Positions 32,378 through 42,012 are shown, counted from the first letter of the stretch. The stretch is 64,000 bases of DNA from Planctomycetota bacterium (GCA_019636215.1 JAHBXZ010000007.1:124001-188000), one strand, 5' to 3'. Notes: generated by a model not told the origin, from the letters alone. A program made the numbers and translations.

Positions 32378-33838
32378 ATGCTTTCTGTGCTGCAACATCC
32401 GCGGCTGGCACTTGACTGGTTCTCGACCACGCTGTTGCGGTGGGCCGATGGCGGGCTGGTGATTTATGACCGGTGGCTGATCAACGCCAACGGTTTCAGC
32501 CAGTGGTCAGGCCGCGGCGGCGAGGTGCTGCTGGATGTTTACTACTCGTGCTACCTGATTGCCTTCATCGGCGTGCTGTTCTTCTTCGGGCGCTTCCGCA
32601 AACAGGGCTGGCTGAAGGTGCAGCCCGAAGTGCCCTACGATGCGCTGCTGCTGGCCATGATCGGCGTGCTGGCCGGTGCCAAAACGGCCTACATTTTCAT
32701 TTACAATCCTGAGTTCTACTTCGGGCCGCCGCCCTACGGGCCGGTGAACGCCGCCGACCAGCTGCAGCGCATCTTCCTGAACTGGTCGGGCATGGCCAGC
32801 CATGGCGCTGTCGCGGGCGTGCTGCTGATGGCCCTGCTGTGGTGGCTGAAGTCGCGCCCGCCGATTGCGCAGATCGGCGATGTGGGCTGCATCGCGGGTG
32901 CCTTCGGCGCAATCTGGATCCGCCTGGCCAACTTCCTGAATGCCGAACTGTACGGCCGCGTCGCCCCGGCCGACCTGCCCTGGGCGATGCGTTTTCCCGT
33001 GCGCAGCGGCAAGGGCATGCAGGTGGTGCAGCACCAGGGCGAGCTATTTGAAAAGATGTTCAAGCCCGAGAAAGCCGATCAGGTGGAAGGCTGGATGAAG
33101 GCACTGATGGATGCCAACCCCGGCGGGGTGATCGACCGCGGCTCGTACGTGCTTTACCGCAACCCTGACGCCTACCTGCAGGGCTATGAACTTGCGGTGC
33201 ACGGGCCACAGGGGGTCAGCTATCTGCCCGAAGTGCCGCGCCCGGCCGGCGACGGCAGGACGCTGTTTTTTGATGTCAATGAATACTCGCTGGTGACAAC
33301 GCCGCGCCATCCCAGCCAGCTTTACCAGCTTCTGCTCGAAGGAGTGCTGCTGCTGGCGTTTCTTCTGTGGTTCCGAAAACGCGCCAGGCGCGCGGGCATG
33401 GTTTCGGGCGCGTTCTTTGCCGGGTATGCGCTGGCGCGCTTCATTGGCGAGTTCTGGCGCCAGCCCGATGTGCAGTTCCAGGCCCACGGCAACGAACTGG
33501 GCACCGTGTTTCTGGGATTGAGCATGGGCCAGGTGCTCAGCCTGATCATGGCCTGCTTCGGGCTGGGCCTGATGTTGTGGTTCAGCCTCAAGGGCAAGGT
33601 GATTGCCGACCAGACCATGTGGCCGCCGGATACCAAGAAGCCCGCAACGACCATCACGCCCTTTGAACCCGGCACCGGCGGCAGCAGCGCGGCAGGGGAC
33701 CTTGGCGGAGGTCTGGAACATCTGCGGGCGCAACTTGCTGTCAAAGAGGCACAATGGGACAAGGAACTGGCCGAGGGCAAGAAGTCCCAGTCCGCGCCCG
33801 AAGCAGAGCCCGAAAGAAAACCTGAGGATCCGTCATGA
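32378..33838 (+). CDS. lgt: Prolipoprotein diacylglyceryl transferase with insertion and tail
   Basis: A 486-residue multi-pass membrane enzyme that adds diacylglycerol to the lipobox Cys of prolipoproteins, a fit for the many lipoproteins here. Lgt landmarks: MASHGAVAGVLLM (the HGG-type loop, here HGA), the signature IWIRLANFLNAELYGR, and HPSQLYQLLLEG. The usual length is about 260-300. The excess is an extra soluble segment (about 205-300) between the signature and HPSQ, and a charged Pro/Glu-rich tail (about 425-486). ATG 32378 is chosen by similarity. The DUF169 gene starts in its stop codon. Confidence 0.88.
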   Translation: MLSVLQHPRLALDWFSTTLLRWADGGLVIYDRWLINANGFSQWSGRGGEVLLDVYYSCYLIAFIGVLFFFGRFRKQGWLKVQPEVPYDALLLAMIGVLAGAKTAYIFIYNPEFYFGPPPYGPVNAADQLQRIFLNWSGMASHGAVAGVLLMALLWWLKSRPPIAQIGDVGCIAGAFGAIWIRLANFLNAELYGRVAPADLPWAMRFPVRSGKGMQVVQHQGELFEKMFKPEKADQVEGWMKALMDANPGGVIDRGSYVLYRNPDAYLQGYELAVHGPQGVSYLPEVPRPAGDGRTLFFDVNEYSLVTTPRHPSQLYQLLLEGVLLLAFLLWFRKRARRAGMVSGAFFAGYALARFIGEFWRQPDVQFQAHGNELGTVFLGLSMGQVLSLIMACFGLGLMLWFSLKGKVIADQTMWPPDTKKPATTITPFEPGTGGSSAAGDLGGGLEHLRAQLAVKEAQWDKELAEGKKSQSAPEAEPERKPEDPS

Positions 33839-34632
33839 CCACAACCACGCTGTCCCCGGCCGCGCTGGGCAAGGCGATTGAAGAACACATCCGGCCCAAC
33901 ACGTTTCCGGTGGGCATCAAGATGGTGGCCAGCGCCGCCGAGATTCCTGAAAAGGCCAAGCGGCCCGGCCGCGACCTGAAGATCGACAGCGCCCTGTGCC
34001 AGGGGCTTAGTTTCGCGCGGCACTATGGCTGGACGATCGCCGTAAGCCGCGAGGACATTTCCTGCCCGATCGGCGCGACGCTGTTCGGCTTTCAGCCGCG
34101 TGTGGATCACTTTGACGGCGGCCACTGCTGCGCGGGCATGTACACCAAAGACGCCGCGGCGGGCGCCAAGACAGAGGCCGCGGCCCCTTGCTTCAACTTT
34201 GGCAAGTACTTCGCGATGGTCAGCGGGCCCCTCAGCCGCATTGATTTCGAACCTGATGTAGTGCTGGCGTTTGGCAACCCGGCGCAGGTCATGCGGCTGG
34301 TGACCGGCGCGCTGTGGGAAAGCGGCGGGTATGTTCACTCGCGGTTTTCCGGCCGCACCGATTGCGCCGACGAAGTGATTGAAACCATGCAGACCGGCAA
34401 GCCGCAGGTGATTTTGCCCTGTTACGGCGACCGCATTTTCGGCCAGACCCAGGACCATGAAATGGCATTTTCCATGCCCTGGGCGTTTCGTGATACACTC
34501 GTGCGCGGGCTGGAGGGCACACACAAGGGCGGCATACGCTACCCGATTCCGACCTACCTGAAGTACTCGGCCAGCTTCCCGCCCAGTTATGAGAAGCTGC
34601 GCGAGTTCTGGCCCGGCGAAACGAAGGCCTGA
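33835..34632 (+). CDS. DUF169 family protein
   Basis: A 265-residue soluble protein of the DUF169 family, whose function is not established. Family features: FPVGIKMV near the start, then a Cys-bearing block ALCQGLSFARHYGWTIAVS and SCPIGATLFGF, a FDGGHCCAGMY segment, and DVVLAFGNPAQVMRL, with RTDCADEVIETM. Several Cys (CQG, SCPIG, HCCAG, PCFN, RTDC, PCYGD) are spaced as if they could bind a metal. It overlaps lgt as ATGA, so it is co-expressed with it. Confidence 0.8.
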   Translation: MTTTTLSPAALGKAIEEHIRPNTFPVGIKMVASAAEIPEKAKRPGRDLKIDSALCQGLSFARHYGWTIAVSREDISCPIGATLFGFQPRVDHFDGGHCCAGMYTKDAAAGAKTEAAAPCFNFGKYFAMVSGPLSRIDFEPDVVLAFGNPAQVMRLVTGALWESGGYVHSRFSGRTDCADEVIETMQTGKPQVILPCYGDRIFGQTQDHEMAFSMPWAFRDTLVRGLEGTHKGGIRYPIPTYLKYSASFPPSYEKLREFWPGETKA

Positions 34633-34634
34633 CC

Positions 34635-35636
34635 ATGCAATCGCTGAAATGCGGACAATGTGGTTCGCCCGACATTGAGTTTCTGCCCGGGGGGTTCGGG
34701 CGCTGCCGCAATTGCAAAACCACCTACGCGCCGCAGGCCGCGCACCCCGCGCCGATGCCGCCCGTACCCATGCCGCCGGGGCATGGGCCACAGCCGTTTC
34801 CGCAGTCGCCACAGCCGTCCCCGATGGCATATCCGCCCGCGCGGCCGGCCAATGCTGCGGGCTGTATCATCGGGTTGCTGTTTGTGTTCGGGTTGATGGC
34901 CGCCGGCGCGGCGTACTTTCTGTTTGTCGGTTCGCGGCCCACGTTCATGGGGCCGGAAGATGCACCCACGCCGCGCATATCCCCATCAACCAAACCTGCC
35001 GGCGCGTCGAACCAGCCGGCCACCGTGCAGGTCAAGGACATCCCCGCACCCAAGGCCAAACGCTCAGAAGCCGAACTGCGCGACGTGCGCAGCGCCACGC
35101 CGCACGGCATCCTTGTGTACGTGGCACGCTACATGAACACAGGCGAGACCCCGATTGTGCGTCCCTCCGCGGTACTGAGCCTGTTTGACGCAAGCGGCAA
35201 GCGCGTGGCAGAGCAGGCGGGCTATGCCCATGTCGAGTGGCTGGCACCAGGCCAGTGGTGCGCCGTCAGCTGCACCATCGCCAAGCCCCCTGAACACGCG
35301 CGGGCGGAACTCAAGGTTGCCAAGCCCCGTGCCCCTGAATACGAAACCCAGCCCCTGCCGATGGTGCTGGTTGAGTGGGGGGTCGACAACAACGGCTTCG
35401 GCACGGACCGCGTCACCGGCACCTTGCGCAATGAAACCGGCAAGGCCGTGCGCTTTGCGCGCATCGTGGTGACGGGGCTGGATTCCGCCGGGCTGCCGGT
35501 CAGTGATTCTTACGCCTTTGCCAGTGAAGACGAAATCGCGCCCGGCGCTGAATCCGGCTTTCAAGTGCTGGTGACATCGCTGAAAGTCGGCGAGCCGGTA
35601 CGTTACCAGGTGCAGTCCTGGGCGATGGCAAAGTAA
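34635..35636 (+). CDS. Zinc-ribbon, single-pass membrane protein of unknown function
   Basis: A 333-residue protein. A zinc ribbon of two CxxC pairs (KCGQCGSPD and RCRNCKTTY) lies at residues 5-32. A Pro-rich linker follows, then a membrane helix (CIIGLLFVFGLMAAGAAYFLF, about 75-96), then two beta-sandwich-like repeats facing outside: one from GILVYVARYMNTGETPIV, the other from GVDNNGFGTDRVTGTLRNET. The exterior part resembles small FxLYD-type repeats. The zinc ribbon on the cytoplasmic side with a membrane anchor suggests a sensor or scaffold, but no partner is visible. Confidence 0.68.
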   Translation: MQSLKCGQCGSPDIEFLPGGFGRCRNCKTTYAPQAAHPAPMPPVPMPPGHGPQPFPQSPQPSPMAYPPARPANAAGCIIGLLFVFGLMAAGAAYFLFVGSRPTFMGPEDAPTPRISPSTKPAGASNQPATVQVKDIPAPKAKRSEAELRDVRSATPHGILVYVARYMNTGETPIVRPSAVLSLFDASGKRVAEQAGYAHVEWLAPGQWCAVSCTIAKPPEHARAELKVAKPRAPEYETQPLPMVLVEWGVDNNGFGTDRVTGTLRNETGKAVRFARIVVTGLDSAGLPVSDSYAFASEDEIAPGAESGFQVLVTSLKVGEPVRYQVQSWAMAK

Positions 35637-35638
35637 CG

Positions 35639-37252
35639 CTACTTTTCCGGCAGTTCGCGCAGCACGCGCTTGAGCGGCTTGCCCACGTGGTTCTTAGGAA
35701 TCTCGTGCGTGATGTGAAAGCGCCGTGGCCGCTTGAAACTTGCCAGGTGCGGCTCCACGAAGCCGGGCAGTTCCAGAACATCCAGTGGCGCGCCGGGTTT
35801 CAGCACCACGTACGCAACCGGCACCTCGCCGTCCGTGGGATCGGGCCTGCCCACCACGCAGGCTTCCGCGATGCTGGGGTGGGTCAGCAGGACGCGCTCG
35901 ACTTCACTGGGCGCGACACTGTAGCCGCGAAACTTGATCAGGTCCTTCAGCCGGTCCACGATGCGCAGATAGCCCTCGGCATCGAACATGCCCAGGTCGC
36001 CGGTGCGCAGCCAGCCGCCGGGCAGGATTGCCTGGTAGGTGGCATCAAGTTCGCTCCAGTAACCCAGCATCACCTGCGGGCCGCGAACCTGCACTTCGCC
36101 TTCTTGCCCGGGTTCTACGGGCTGTTCGGGTTGGGTGGGGTCGCAGATTCGCAGGTCTGTGCCCGGCAGTGGTATGCCCACAGTGCCCGGCCGCACGCGC
36201 AAAGGCGGGTTGTTGGTGACCTCGGGCGACGCCTCAGTCAGTCCGTACCCGTTCACCATGGGCACGTTGGGCACGGCAGTCGACCAGCGCTGGTTCAGGG
36301 TGCGGTCGATCAGCATCGCGCCGGCCTTGACGTAACGCAGGCCGCCAAACGCGACGCCGGCCTGGTCGCCCGCAGAATCCAGCAGGCGCATGAACATGGT
36401 GCCGCTGCCGTAGGCCACACTGACGCGATGGCGGCGGATGGCATCCATGCAGGTAACCGGGTTGAATTCGGGCACCAGCACCATGGCCGCGCCGGCCACC
36501 ACGGCGGCGTTCATAACGCAGCACATGCCCCAGGTGTGGTACAGCGGCAGGGCACCCAGGATTACGTCTTCGGGTGTCCAGTCAAACCAGCGGTTGTTCT
36601 GTTCTGCGTTGGCGGCCAGGTTGCGGTGCGACATCATGGCGGCCTTCAGCCCGCCAGTGGTGCCGCTGGTGAATTGCAGCACGGCAACGTCCACCGCCTG
36701 GCGAGTGGCCACCGCCGGGGCTTCGCCCAGGATCGCGGGCAGAATCGCCGGGTCCTGGGGCGGGTTGCGGAAGTCCTGCCCCGGGGCAACGTAGAAAGTC
36801 TTGGGTTCGCGCACCTTGCTGGCCTGGCGCGCGCGCTCGAAGTTGATGGCGGAATCCGGCGTGATAAACGCCGCGCGCGGCTCTATGGCCGCCAGCATGG
36901 GCGTAAGTTCGTCGTGGGTCAGGCGCGGGTTCAGGGCCGAAACAATCATGTCGGCGCGCAGCGCCGCATAGTACTGCACCACGAACTCGGGGCTGTTGGG
37001 CATCAGCAGCAGCACACGGTCACCGCGCTTGCCTTTGGCAAAGCCGCGTGTGCGCAGAGTTGAGGCCGCCACCTGCACCTTGGCCCACAACTGCGCCCAG
37101 GTGATGCGCAGTTCCTCAAAATAGATGGCCACTCGGTCAGGCTGGCGGCGGGCGTGATGTTCAAGATATTGCCACAACAGGCGCGTTGGCGGCTGCCAGG
37201 AACGGTCGACCCCCGGCGGGTAGTGCAACTGCCATTCAAAGGGGTCGTTCAA
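35639..37252 (-). CDS. AMP-forming acyl-CoA synthetase (long-chain-fatty-acid-CoA ligase type)
   Basis: A 537-residue ANL-superfamily enzyme. The ATP/AMP loop is LQFTSGTTGGLKAAMMSHRN, then NGYGLTEASPEVTN, GWLRTGDLGMFDAEGYLRIV, DRLKDLIKFRGYSVAPSEVE and a C-terminal KNHVGKPLKRVLR with the catalytic Lys. It activates a carboxylic acid as acyl-AMP and transfers it to CoA. Chain length cannot be read directly, but an adjacent hotdog thioesterase fits fatty acids. TTG 37252 overlaps the thioesterase TGA as TTGA, and the first residues MNDPFEWQLHYP match family N-termini. Confidence 0.9.
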   Translation of the reverse strand: MNDPFEWQLHYPPGVDRSWQPPTRLLWQYLEHHARRQPDRVAIYFEELRITWAQLWAKVQVAASTLRTRGFAKGKRGDRVLLLMPNSPEFVVQYYAALRADMIVSALNPRLTHDELTPMLAAIEPRAAFITPDSAINFERARQASKVREPKTFYVAPGQDFRNPPQDPAILPAILGEAPAVATRQAVDVAVLQFTSGTTGGLKAAMMSHRNLAANAEQNNRWFDWTPEDVILGALPLYHTWGMCCVMNAAVVAGAAMVLVPEFNPVTCMDAIRRHRVSVAYGSGTMFMRLLDSAGDQAGVAFGGLRYVKAGAMLIDRTLNQRWSTAVPNVPMVNGYGLTEASPEVTNNPPLRVRPGTVGIPLPGTDLRICDPTQPEQPVEPGQEGEVQVRGPQVMLGYWSELDATYQAILPGGWLRTGDLGMFDAEGYLRIVDRLKDLIKFRGYSVAPSEVERVLLTHPSIAEACVVGRPDPTDGEVPVAYVVLKPGAPLDVLELPGFVEPHLASFKRPRRFHITHEIPKNHVGKPLKRVLRELPEK

Positions 37253-37653
37253 GCGTACAGCCTCACGAACTCCGGGGGCACCGGCACCGGTTTGCCGCCG
37301 GCGGCGTCGGTAAACACAATCACTACCTTGGCTTGTGCTGCAACCGACTTCTCAGGCAGGCGGTTGATCTGGTGCGCGATAGTAACGCTGGTGTTGCCGA
37401 CTTTCTCGACCTGTGTGGTGATTTCGGCAAGCTGCCCGAGCTTCAGGGCCTGGCGGTAGTCGATTTCTGTGCGAACGGTCATGAACCGCACACCCCAGAC
37501 CTCGGCAATCTGGGTGTAGTTGAAGCCTTTGTCCTGCAGCAGCCGCGACCGGCCGTGCTCCAGCCAGTTGATGTAAACGGCGTTGTTGACGTGGTCGTAG
37601 ACGTCCAGCTCATAGCTGCGCACTTCTACTTGATAGCTGCTGAGATAGGCCAT
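37249..37653 (-). CDS. Hotdog-fold acyl-CoA thioesterase (YbgC/FadM-like)
   Basis: A 134-residue single hotdog domain. VRSYELDVYDHVNNAVYINWLEHGR contains the 4HBT-type catalytic Asp-His motif (DVYDHVNN). IDYRQALKLGQLAEITTQV and SVTIAHQINRL are the central strands. Family members hydrolyse acyl-CoA or acyl-ACP. It is coupled to an acyl-CoA synthetase by a four-base overlap, so a fatty-acid salvage or remodelling pair is likely. ATG 37653 is chosen at the start of family similarity; the open frame continues 27 codons upstream without homology. Confidence 0.88.
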   Translation of the reverse strand: MAYLSSYQVEVRSYELDVYDHVNNAVYINWLEHGRSRLLQDKGFNYTQIAEVWGVRFMTVRTEIDYRQALKLGQLAEITTQVEKVGNTSVTIAHQINRLPEKSVAAQAKVVIVFTDAAGGKPVPVPPEFVRLYA

Positions 37654-37741
37654 GTGCGCCGTTGCAAGTCCCGATTTGGGGCCGGATTGTAGCAACGGCA
37701 TCGGCCAAAGGCGAAAGTCCGGATTGGCCCGCACAAATGCA

Positions 37742-37771
37742 TGACGGCGACCGGTAAACCGGTCGCCGTCA
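37742..37771. terminator. Long perfect hairpin upstream of the thioesterase gene
   Basis: TGACGGCGACCGG, loop TAAA and CCGGTCGCCGTCA form a perfect 13-bp stem. It lies 88 bp beyond the thioesterase start, in the gap between divergent genes, so a regulatory rather than terminator role is also possible. Confidence 0.5.
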
Positions 37772-38031
37772 CGAGAGTCAAGGCCGATAGAGAAGCCGCC
37801 CCCCCTTATTCAGCGACATCCCCCACAATAGCCTTGCCTCTAAAGTTGTCGTGCTTCTGTGCTACTCAAGATAGCGCATGATCATCATCGGAGTTTCACG
37901 GATCAATAGTATTTCGTGAAGAAGTTTCTGACGTCTTGGTGACCTCGGCCCGGCTTTGGCTTCAGCCGGGCACCTCCTGCTGCCGATGTCCCCCTCGGGA
38001 CCCCGCCCTGCGCGCGGCCCCGGAGACCATT
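37772..38031. other. Gene-free stretch with a less GC-rich patch and one hairpin
   Basis: Together with 37654-37771 this makes about 378 bp without a gene. From about 37840 to 37930 the base composition is clearly less GC-rich than its surroundings. CCCGGCT (37949-37955) and AGCCGGG (37964-37970) form a 7-bp hairpin. GGAG at 38022 serves the next gene. No convincing ORF or tRNA is present. Confidence 0.4.
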
Positions 38032-38328
38032 GTGCGCGGAATCATCAGTTGGATCCTGTTCTTCAGCGCGGGCGTGTTCTGCGCTGGTGCCTGTTTCTAT
38101 CGCCTGCACCCCGAACACCAGCCCGAAACCGACTTGCCTCGCGTGCGCCAGGAAATGGAAGAAGCCATCGATCGGGGCAAGCGCCTCAAGCGCGCATGGG
38201 AAGGGCCTGACCAGGCCCAGTCTGCGCCGGAACCCCAGCCCGAGAAGCTGCCGCCCCAGCAGCCCGCGGAGCCACGCAAGACCCCGCCCGCCAACACGCC
38301 CACACGCCAGGGCCGCGTCAGCAAGTAG
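38032..38328 (+). CDS. Small membrane-anchored protein with a Pro/Gln-rich tail
   Basis: A 98-residue protein. One hydrophobic segment (IISWILFFSAGVFCAGACFY, about 4-23) is followed by a short charged helix (RVRQEMEEAIDRGKRLKRAW) and a Pro/Gln/Glu-rich disordered tail. There is no lipobox in the right place (the Cys are inside the helix), so it is probably anchored by the helix. GTG 38032 is chosen because GGAG lies 7 nt upstream. It precedes the tricorn gene by 74 bp and may be co-transcribed with it. Function unknown. Confidence 0.6.
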   Translation: MRGIISWILFFSAGVFCAGACFYRLHPEHQPETDLPRVRQEMEEAIDRGKRLKRAWEGPDQAQSAPEPQPEKLPPQQPAEPRKTPPANTPTRQGRVSK

Positions 38329-38402
38329 GCCTGCCTGAAAACGACGGTTCTTTGTTCGCGTCCGGCCACGGTCAACGTAGAAACGTGACCGGAGGCCTTA
38401 CC

Positions 38403-41400
38403 ATGAAACGACTGCTTGGCGCCTGTCTGGCGCTGATTGCTGTGTCTGCCTATGTGCCGCAGACGGTTGCCCAGCCCACTGCGCGCGCGCCGCAGCTTGA
38501 ACTTCCGCCCGTGGCCCAGCGCATTCTGCGCCAGCCGGCGCTGAGCCCCGACGGCAAGACCTTGGCCTTTGTGTATGACGGCGACATCTGGTCCGTGCCC
38601 GCCACCGGCGGCGAGGCCAGACGCCTGACCATCACCGTGGACAACGACGGCGACCCGGTGTTTTCGCCCGACGGTCAGTGGATTGCCTTTCGGTCGCGCC
38701 GCTATGGCAACGACGACGTGTTCATCATGCCCGCCGCCGGCGGCCCGGCCACGCGGCTTACGTTCAGTGATGCCGGCGAGATTCCCTGCTGCTGGCTGCC
38801 CGATTCCAGCGGTGTGATTTTCATGGCGGCTCTGCGCGACGGCGGGCGTGACCTGTGGGTCGTGCGCACCGACGCCAGCGAGCCCTGGCCGATCACCGGC
38901 GGCGGCTTTGGCACCCACGAAAGCTGGGCGACCATCAGCCCCAGCGGCAAGCAGATTGCCTATGTGGACCGCGCCAGCGACCCGATGCGCACCCGTGGCT
39001 ATAACGGCACCGCCAACGGCGATATCTGGCTGTGCGACTTTGACGGCCTTACCACCAGCAACCATCGGCAGCTAACCAACAACCGCAGCCATGACTCCTG
39101 GCCCGTGTTTGCCGACAACGACACGATTGTCTATTCCACCTGTGCTGCCGGGCCCAAGACCAGCAGCCGTGTGGCGCGCCTGACGGCCGTGAGCACCCGG
39201 GGCGAAACTCCGCGCGGCTGGGGCGGCGAGGCCAACCTTGACCCGCGTGAGATCAGCATCAACGGGGGCAAGATCGCCTTTGCCACCGGCAACTACGGTG
39301 GCTGGCGCCTGCATGTGGGCAACCTTGGCACACGCCCGCCGGTTTCGCTGTCGACGCCGGACATCCGCATCAGCAGCGACGTGCGAACCGCCGAGGTCAA
39401 GTCCACGCGCCTGGGCACCGCCAGCGAGTACCAGGTGAGCCCTGACGGCAAGAAGATCGCCTTTGTGGCTGGCGGCGACCTGTTTGTCATGCCGACAGAG
39501 GAAGGCGGCGTGCCGCGCCAGTTGACCAACACGCCGGATCGCGAAAAGGACGTGCAGTGGAAGTCTGATTCGCGCACCCTGGTGTTCACCCGCCGCAACC
39601 AGATTGAGTTCTTTGACGTGGCTGAAAACGGGCCGCTGCTGCTGGGCCGGGTTTCGCCATTCACGTCGGCGACGCGGCCGGTGTACCTTCCCGGCGACAA
39701 GCTGCTGTGCGTGATCAACGAGGCCGCGATCCAGGAGTGGACCGAAGTGCCCTCAGTTCGTGTGCCGGGCTACTTCCATGGCGCGAACCTGGGTTCGGGC
39801 AAGGCCTTTGACATTTCGCCCGACGGCAAGTGGATTCTCTACAGCCAGCCCAACGAGATTTATGACTGGCAGCTGTGGGTTGCGCACACCGAAACGGGCG
39901 AACGCCGCCAGTTGGCGAGGCTGTTTGGCGGCTGCACCAGCTTCAGCTTTACCCGCGACGGCAAGCGCGTGGTGTTTGCCAACGACGAAGTTGACGACAA
40001 CCACGACATCTGGGTGATCGACTTGCAGAAGCCGCCGGTCGAGTTCAAGGAAGACAAACTCGACAGGCTGTTCAAGAAAGACGAAAAGCCGGGCAACGCC
40101 GAAAAGGCTTCCGAAGCAGGCGAAGAGAACGACCAGCCCAAGCCCGCGCAGCCCAAGGCCCCGGCCGCAAAAAAGCCGCCCGAGACAAAGATTGATTTCG
40201 ACGACATCCGCCTGCGCACCCGCCGCGTGACCAGCCTGGAGGGCAATGAGTTCTCGCCGGTTTGCCTGGATGACGGCCGCACGTTCTTTTTCATCGGCAG
40301 CGTGCAGGGCCAGAGCAACCTGTGGAAGCTGACCCTGGATCCCGAAAAGGGCCCGGACCTCAAGCAGGTCACCCAGAGCCGCACCCGCAAAAGCGACCTG
40401 CGCCTGAGCCCCGACGAAAAGTCGCTGTGGTACCTGGATGCGGGCGTGATCAGCAGCATGAACATCGCCAGCAGCCGCGTGATCACGTACAGTTTCAGCA
40501 TCGAGCAGCGCCGCAACCGCAACGAGCTTCGCGACGCCGCGTTTGAGGAAGCCGCATGGGTGATGGGTTCGTACTTCTATGATGCCGGCCACCATGGCGT
40601 AGATTGGGCCGCCACCAGCGACCGTTACCGCAGTGCACTGAACGCCACCAGTACTGGGGCCGAGTTCGGCTCGGTGGTGAATGAACTTCTGGGCGAACTG
40701 AGTTCCAGCCACCAGGGCTTCGGTGCCCAGGACGACCGCAGCGACGGCTTCACGGAAAGCACCGGCTGTCTTGGCCTGCGCTTTGACCCGGCAGGCCTGT
40801 CGCGCAGCGAGTACCTGGTTACGGAAGTTCTCAAGGGCGGCCCGCTGGATGTCGCCGAGGCCCCGGCTGCGGGCATCAAGCTGGTGGGCATCAACGGCAT
40901 GGCCCTGGGCCAGGGCCGGACACTGGCGCAGGAACTTTCCGGGACCATCGGCCGCAAGACGATTCTGCACTTCAATGACAAGTTCATTCTTGAGGGCGCG
41001 CGCCAGGTTGCCGTGAAACCCATCAGCCGCGGCGCCGAGAACCGCCTTTTCTACGAGCGCTGGGTAGCCTGGCAGCGCGACATGGTGGGGCGGCTTTCGG
41101 GCGGACGGCTGGGCTATGTTCACATCCGCGGCATGGACACGCCTTCGCTGCAGGAGTTCATTCACCAGTTGGGCGACGACCTTGTCGGCAAGGAAGGCGT
41201 GGTGATTGACGTGCGCTTCAATGGCGGCGGCAGCACGGCCGTGGACGTACTGGAGATACTGATCAAACAGCCCTGGTTGATCCGCCAGAACCGCGGGCTG
41301 CACAAGGTAAGCGAAAACGCCTACCGCAGCATCACGCTGGAGAAGCCGAGCATCCTGATGATCAACCAGGACAGCTTCAGCAACGCAGAGATCCTGGCCG

Positions 41401-41666
41401 AGGGCTTTCGCAAGCTGAAGATCGGCACGATTGTGGGCGTGGATACCGCCGGCGGCGTGATCGGCACCGGTGGCTACACGCTGATTGACGGCAGCAGCCT
41501 GCGCCTGCCGGGCACCGGCGCGTACACGGTGGAAGGCGAGAACCTGGAACAGAACGGGCGCAAGCCCGACATCTTCATCGACAACAACATCAATGACCTC
41601 GAGAAGGGTATCGACAGGCAAACCGAGCTGACGGTCAAAACGCTGCTGGGCCAGCTCAAGAAGTAA
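38403..41666 (+). CDS. Tricorn protease-like protein (secreted, beta-propellers plus S41 core)
   Basis: A 1087-residue protein with signal peptide MKRLLGACLALIAVSAYV. Repeats of the LSPDGKTLAFV, FSPDGQWIAF and VSPDGKKIAFV type (about 45-480) form TolB-like propellers. A charged linker (about 555-600) and a last propeller part follow. The tricorn catalytic half comes last: GELSSSHQGFG (Ser-His of the charge relay), a PDZ region (LKGGPLDVAEAPAAGIKLVG), VVIDVRFNGGG and the nucleophile Ser in NQDSFSNAEIL. The substrate is probably peptides in the periplasm. GGAGG lies 9 nt before the ATG. Tricorn homologues are common in planctomycetes. Confidence 0.9.
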   Translation: MKRLLGACLALIAVSAYVPQTVAQPTARAPQLELPPVAQRILRQPALSPDGKTLAFVYDGDIWSVPATGGEARRLTITVDNDGDPVFSPDGQWIAFRSRRYGNDDVFIMPAAGGPATRLTFSDAGEIPCCWLPDSSGVIFMAALRDGGRDLWVVRTDASEPWPITGGGFGTHESWATISPSGKQIAYVDRASDPMRTRGYNGTANGDIWLCDFDGLTTSNHRQLTNNRSHDSWPVFADNDTIVYSTCAAGPKTSSRVARLTAVSTRGETPRGWGGEANLDPREISINGGKIAFATGNYGGWRLHVGNLGTRPPVSLSTPDIRISSDVRTAEVKSTRLGTASEYQVSPDGKKIAFVAGGDLFVMPTEEGGVPRQLTNTPDREKDVQWKSDSRTLVFTRRNQIEFFDVAENGPLLLGRVSPFTSATRPVYLPGDKLLCVINEAAIQEWTEVPSVRVPGYFHGANLGSGKAFDISPDGKWILYSQPNEIYDWQLWVAHTETGERRQLARLFGGCTSFSFTRDGKRVVFANDEVDDNHDIWVIDLQKPPVEFKEDKLDRLFKKDEKPGNAEKASEAGEENDQPKPAQPKAPAAKKPPETKIDFDDIRLRTRRVTSLEGNEFSPVCLDDGRTFFFIGSVQGQSNLWKLTLDPEKGPDLKQVTQSRTRKSDLRLSPDEKSLWYLDAGVISSMNIASSRVITYSFSIEQRRNRNELRDAAFEEAAWVMGSYFYDAGHHGVDWAATSDRYRSALNATSTGAEFGSVVNELLGELSSSHQGFGAQDDRSDGFTESTGCLGLRFDPAGLSRSEYLVTEVLKGGPLDVAEAPAAGIKLVGINGMALGQGRTLAQELSGTIGRKTILHFNDKFILEGARQVAVKPISRGAENRLFYERWVAWQRDMVGRLSGGRLGYVHIRGMDTPSLQEFIHQLGDDLVGKEGVVIDVRFNGGGSTAVDVLEILIKQPWLIRQNRGLHKVSENAYRSITLEKPSILMINQDSFSNAEILAEGFRKLKIGTIVGVDTAGGVIGTGGYTLIDGSSLRLPGTGAYTVEGENLEQNGRKPDIFIDNNINDLEKGIDRQTELTVKTLLGQLKK

Positions 41667-41697
41667 CCAGTCGCACAGAGACGTGCTCAGGAGCCAA

Positions 41698-42012
41698 ATG
41701 AAAATCAGCGAGTTTCAGCAGGTGATCGACCAGACCTTCGGCGACAAAGACCGCAGGCGCGGCATCGTGAACACGTTTCTGTGGTTCACCGAAGAGGTGG
41801 GGGAACTGGCAAGGGCCGTCAACGGCCGCACCAGCCGCGAGAATTTAAGGCACGAGTTTGCCGACGTGCTGGCCTGGCTGACCACACTGGCCAGCATCGC
41901 CAACGTTGATCTGGAAGAAGTCGCGCGTGAGAGGTACGGCAGCGGCTGCCCACGCTGCAAGAAAATCCCCTGCAAGTGTGACGAGCAACGCACACCCGTG
42001 GCCCACTGCTGA
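41698..42012 (+). CDS. MazG-like nucleotide pyrophosphohydrolase
   Basis: A 104-residue single-domain MazG-family protein. TEEVGELARAVNG and HEFADVLAWLTTLASI provide the ExxE and ExxD metal-ligand pattern of the all-alpha NTP pyrophosphatase fold. Such enzymes hydrolyse nucleoside triphosphates to monophosphates and pyrophosphate. The tail CPRCKKIPCKCDEQ is Cys-rich and may bind zinc. ATG 41698 has AGGAG 5 nt upstream (GTG 41683 is five codons earlier). It opens the mazG-PPOX-regulator-hemerythrin run. Confidence 0.88.
   Translation: MKISEFQQVIDQTFGDKDRRRGIVNTFLWFTEEVGELARAVNGRTSRENLRHEFADVLAWLTTLASIANVDLEEVARERYGSGCPRCKKIPCKCDEQRTPVAHC

Noticed and set aside
39753-41621. A 622-codon minus-strand frame opposite the tricorn gene
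   Set aside because: A typical high-GC antisense shadow with no recognisable motif; the plus-strand protein has clear tricorn motifs.
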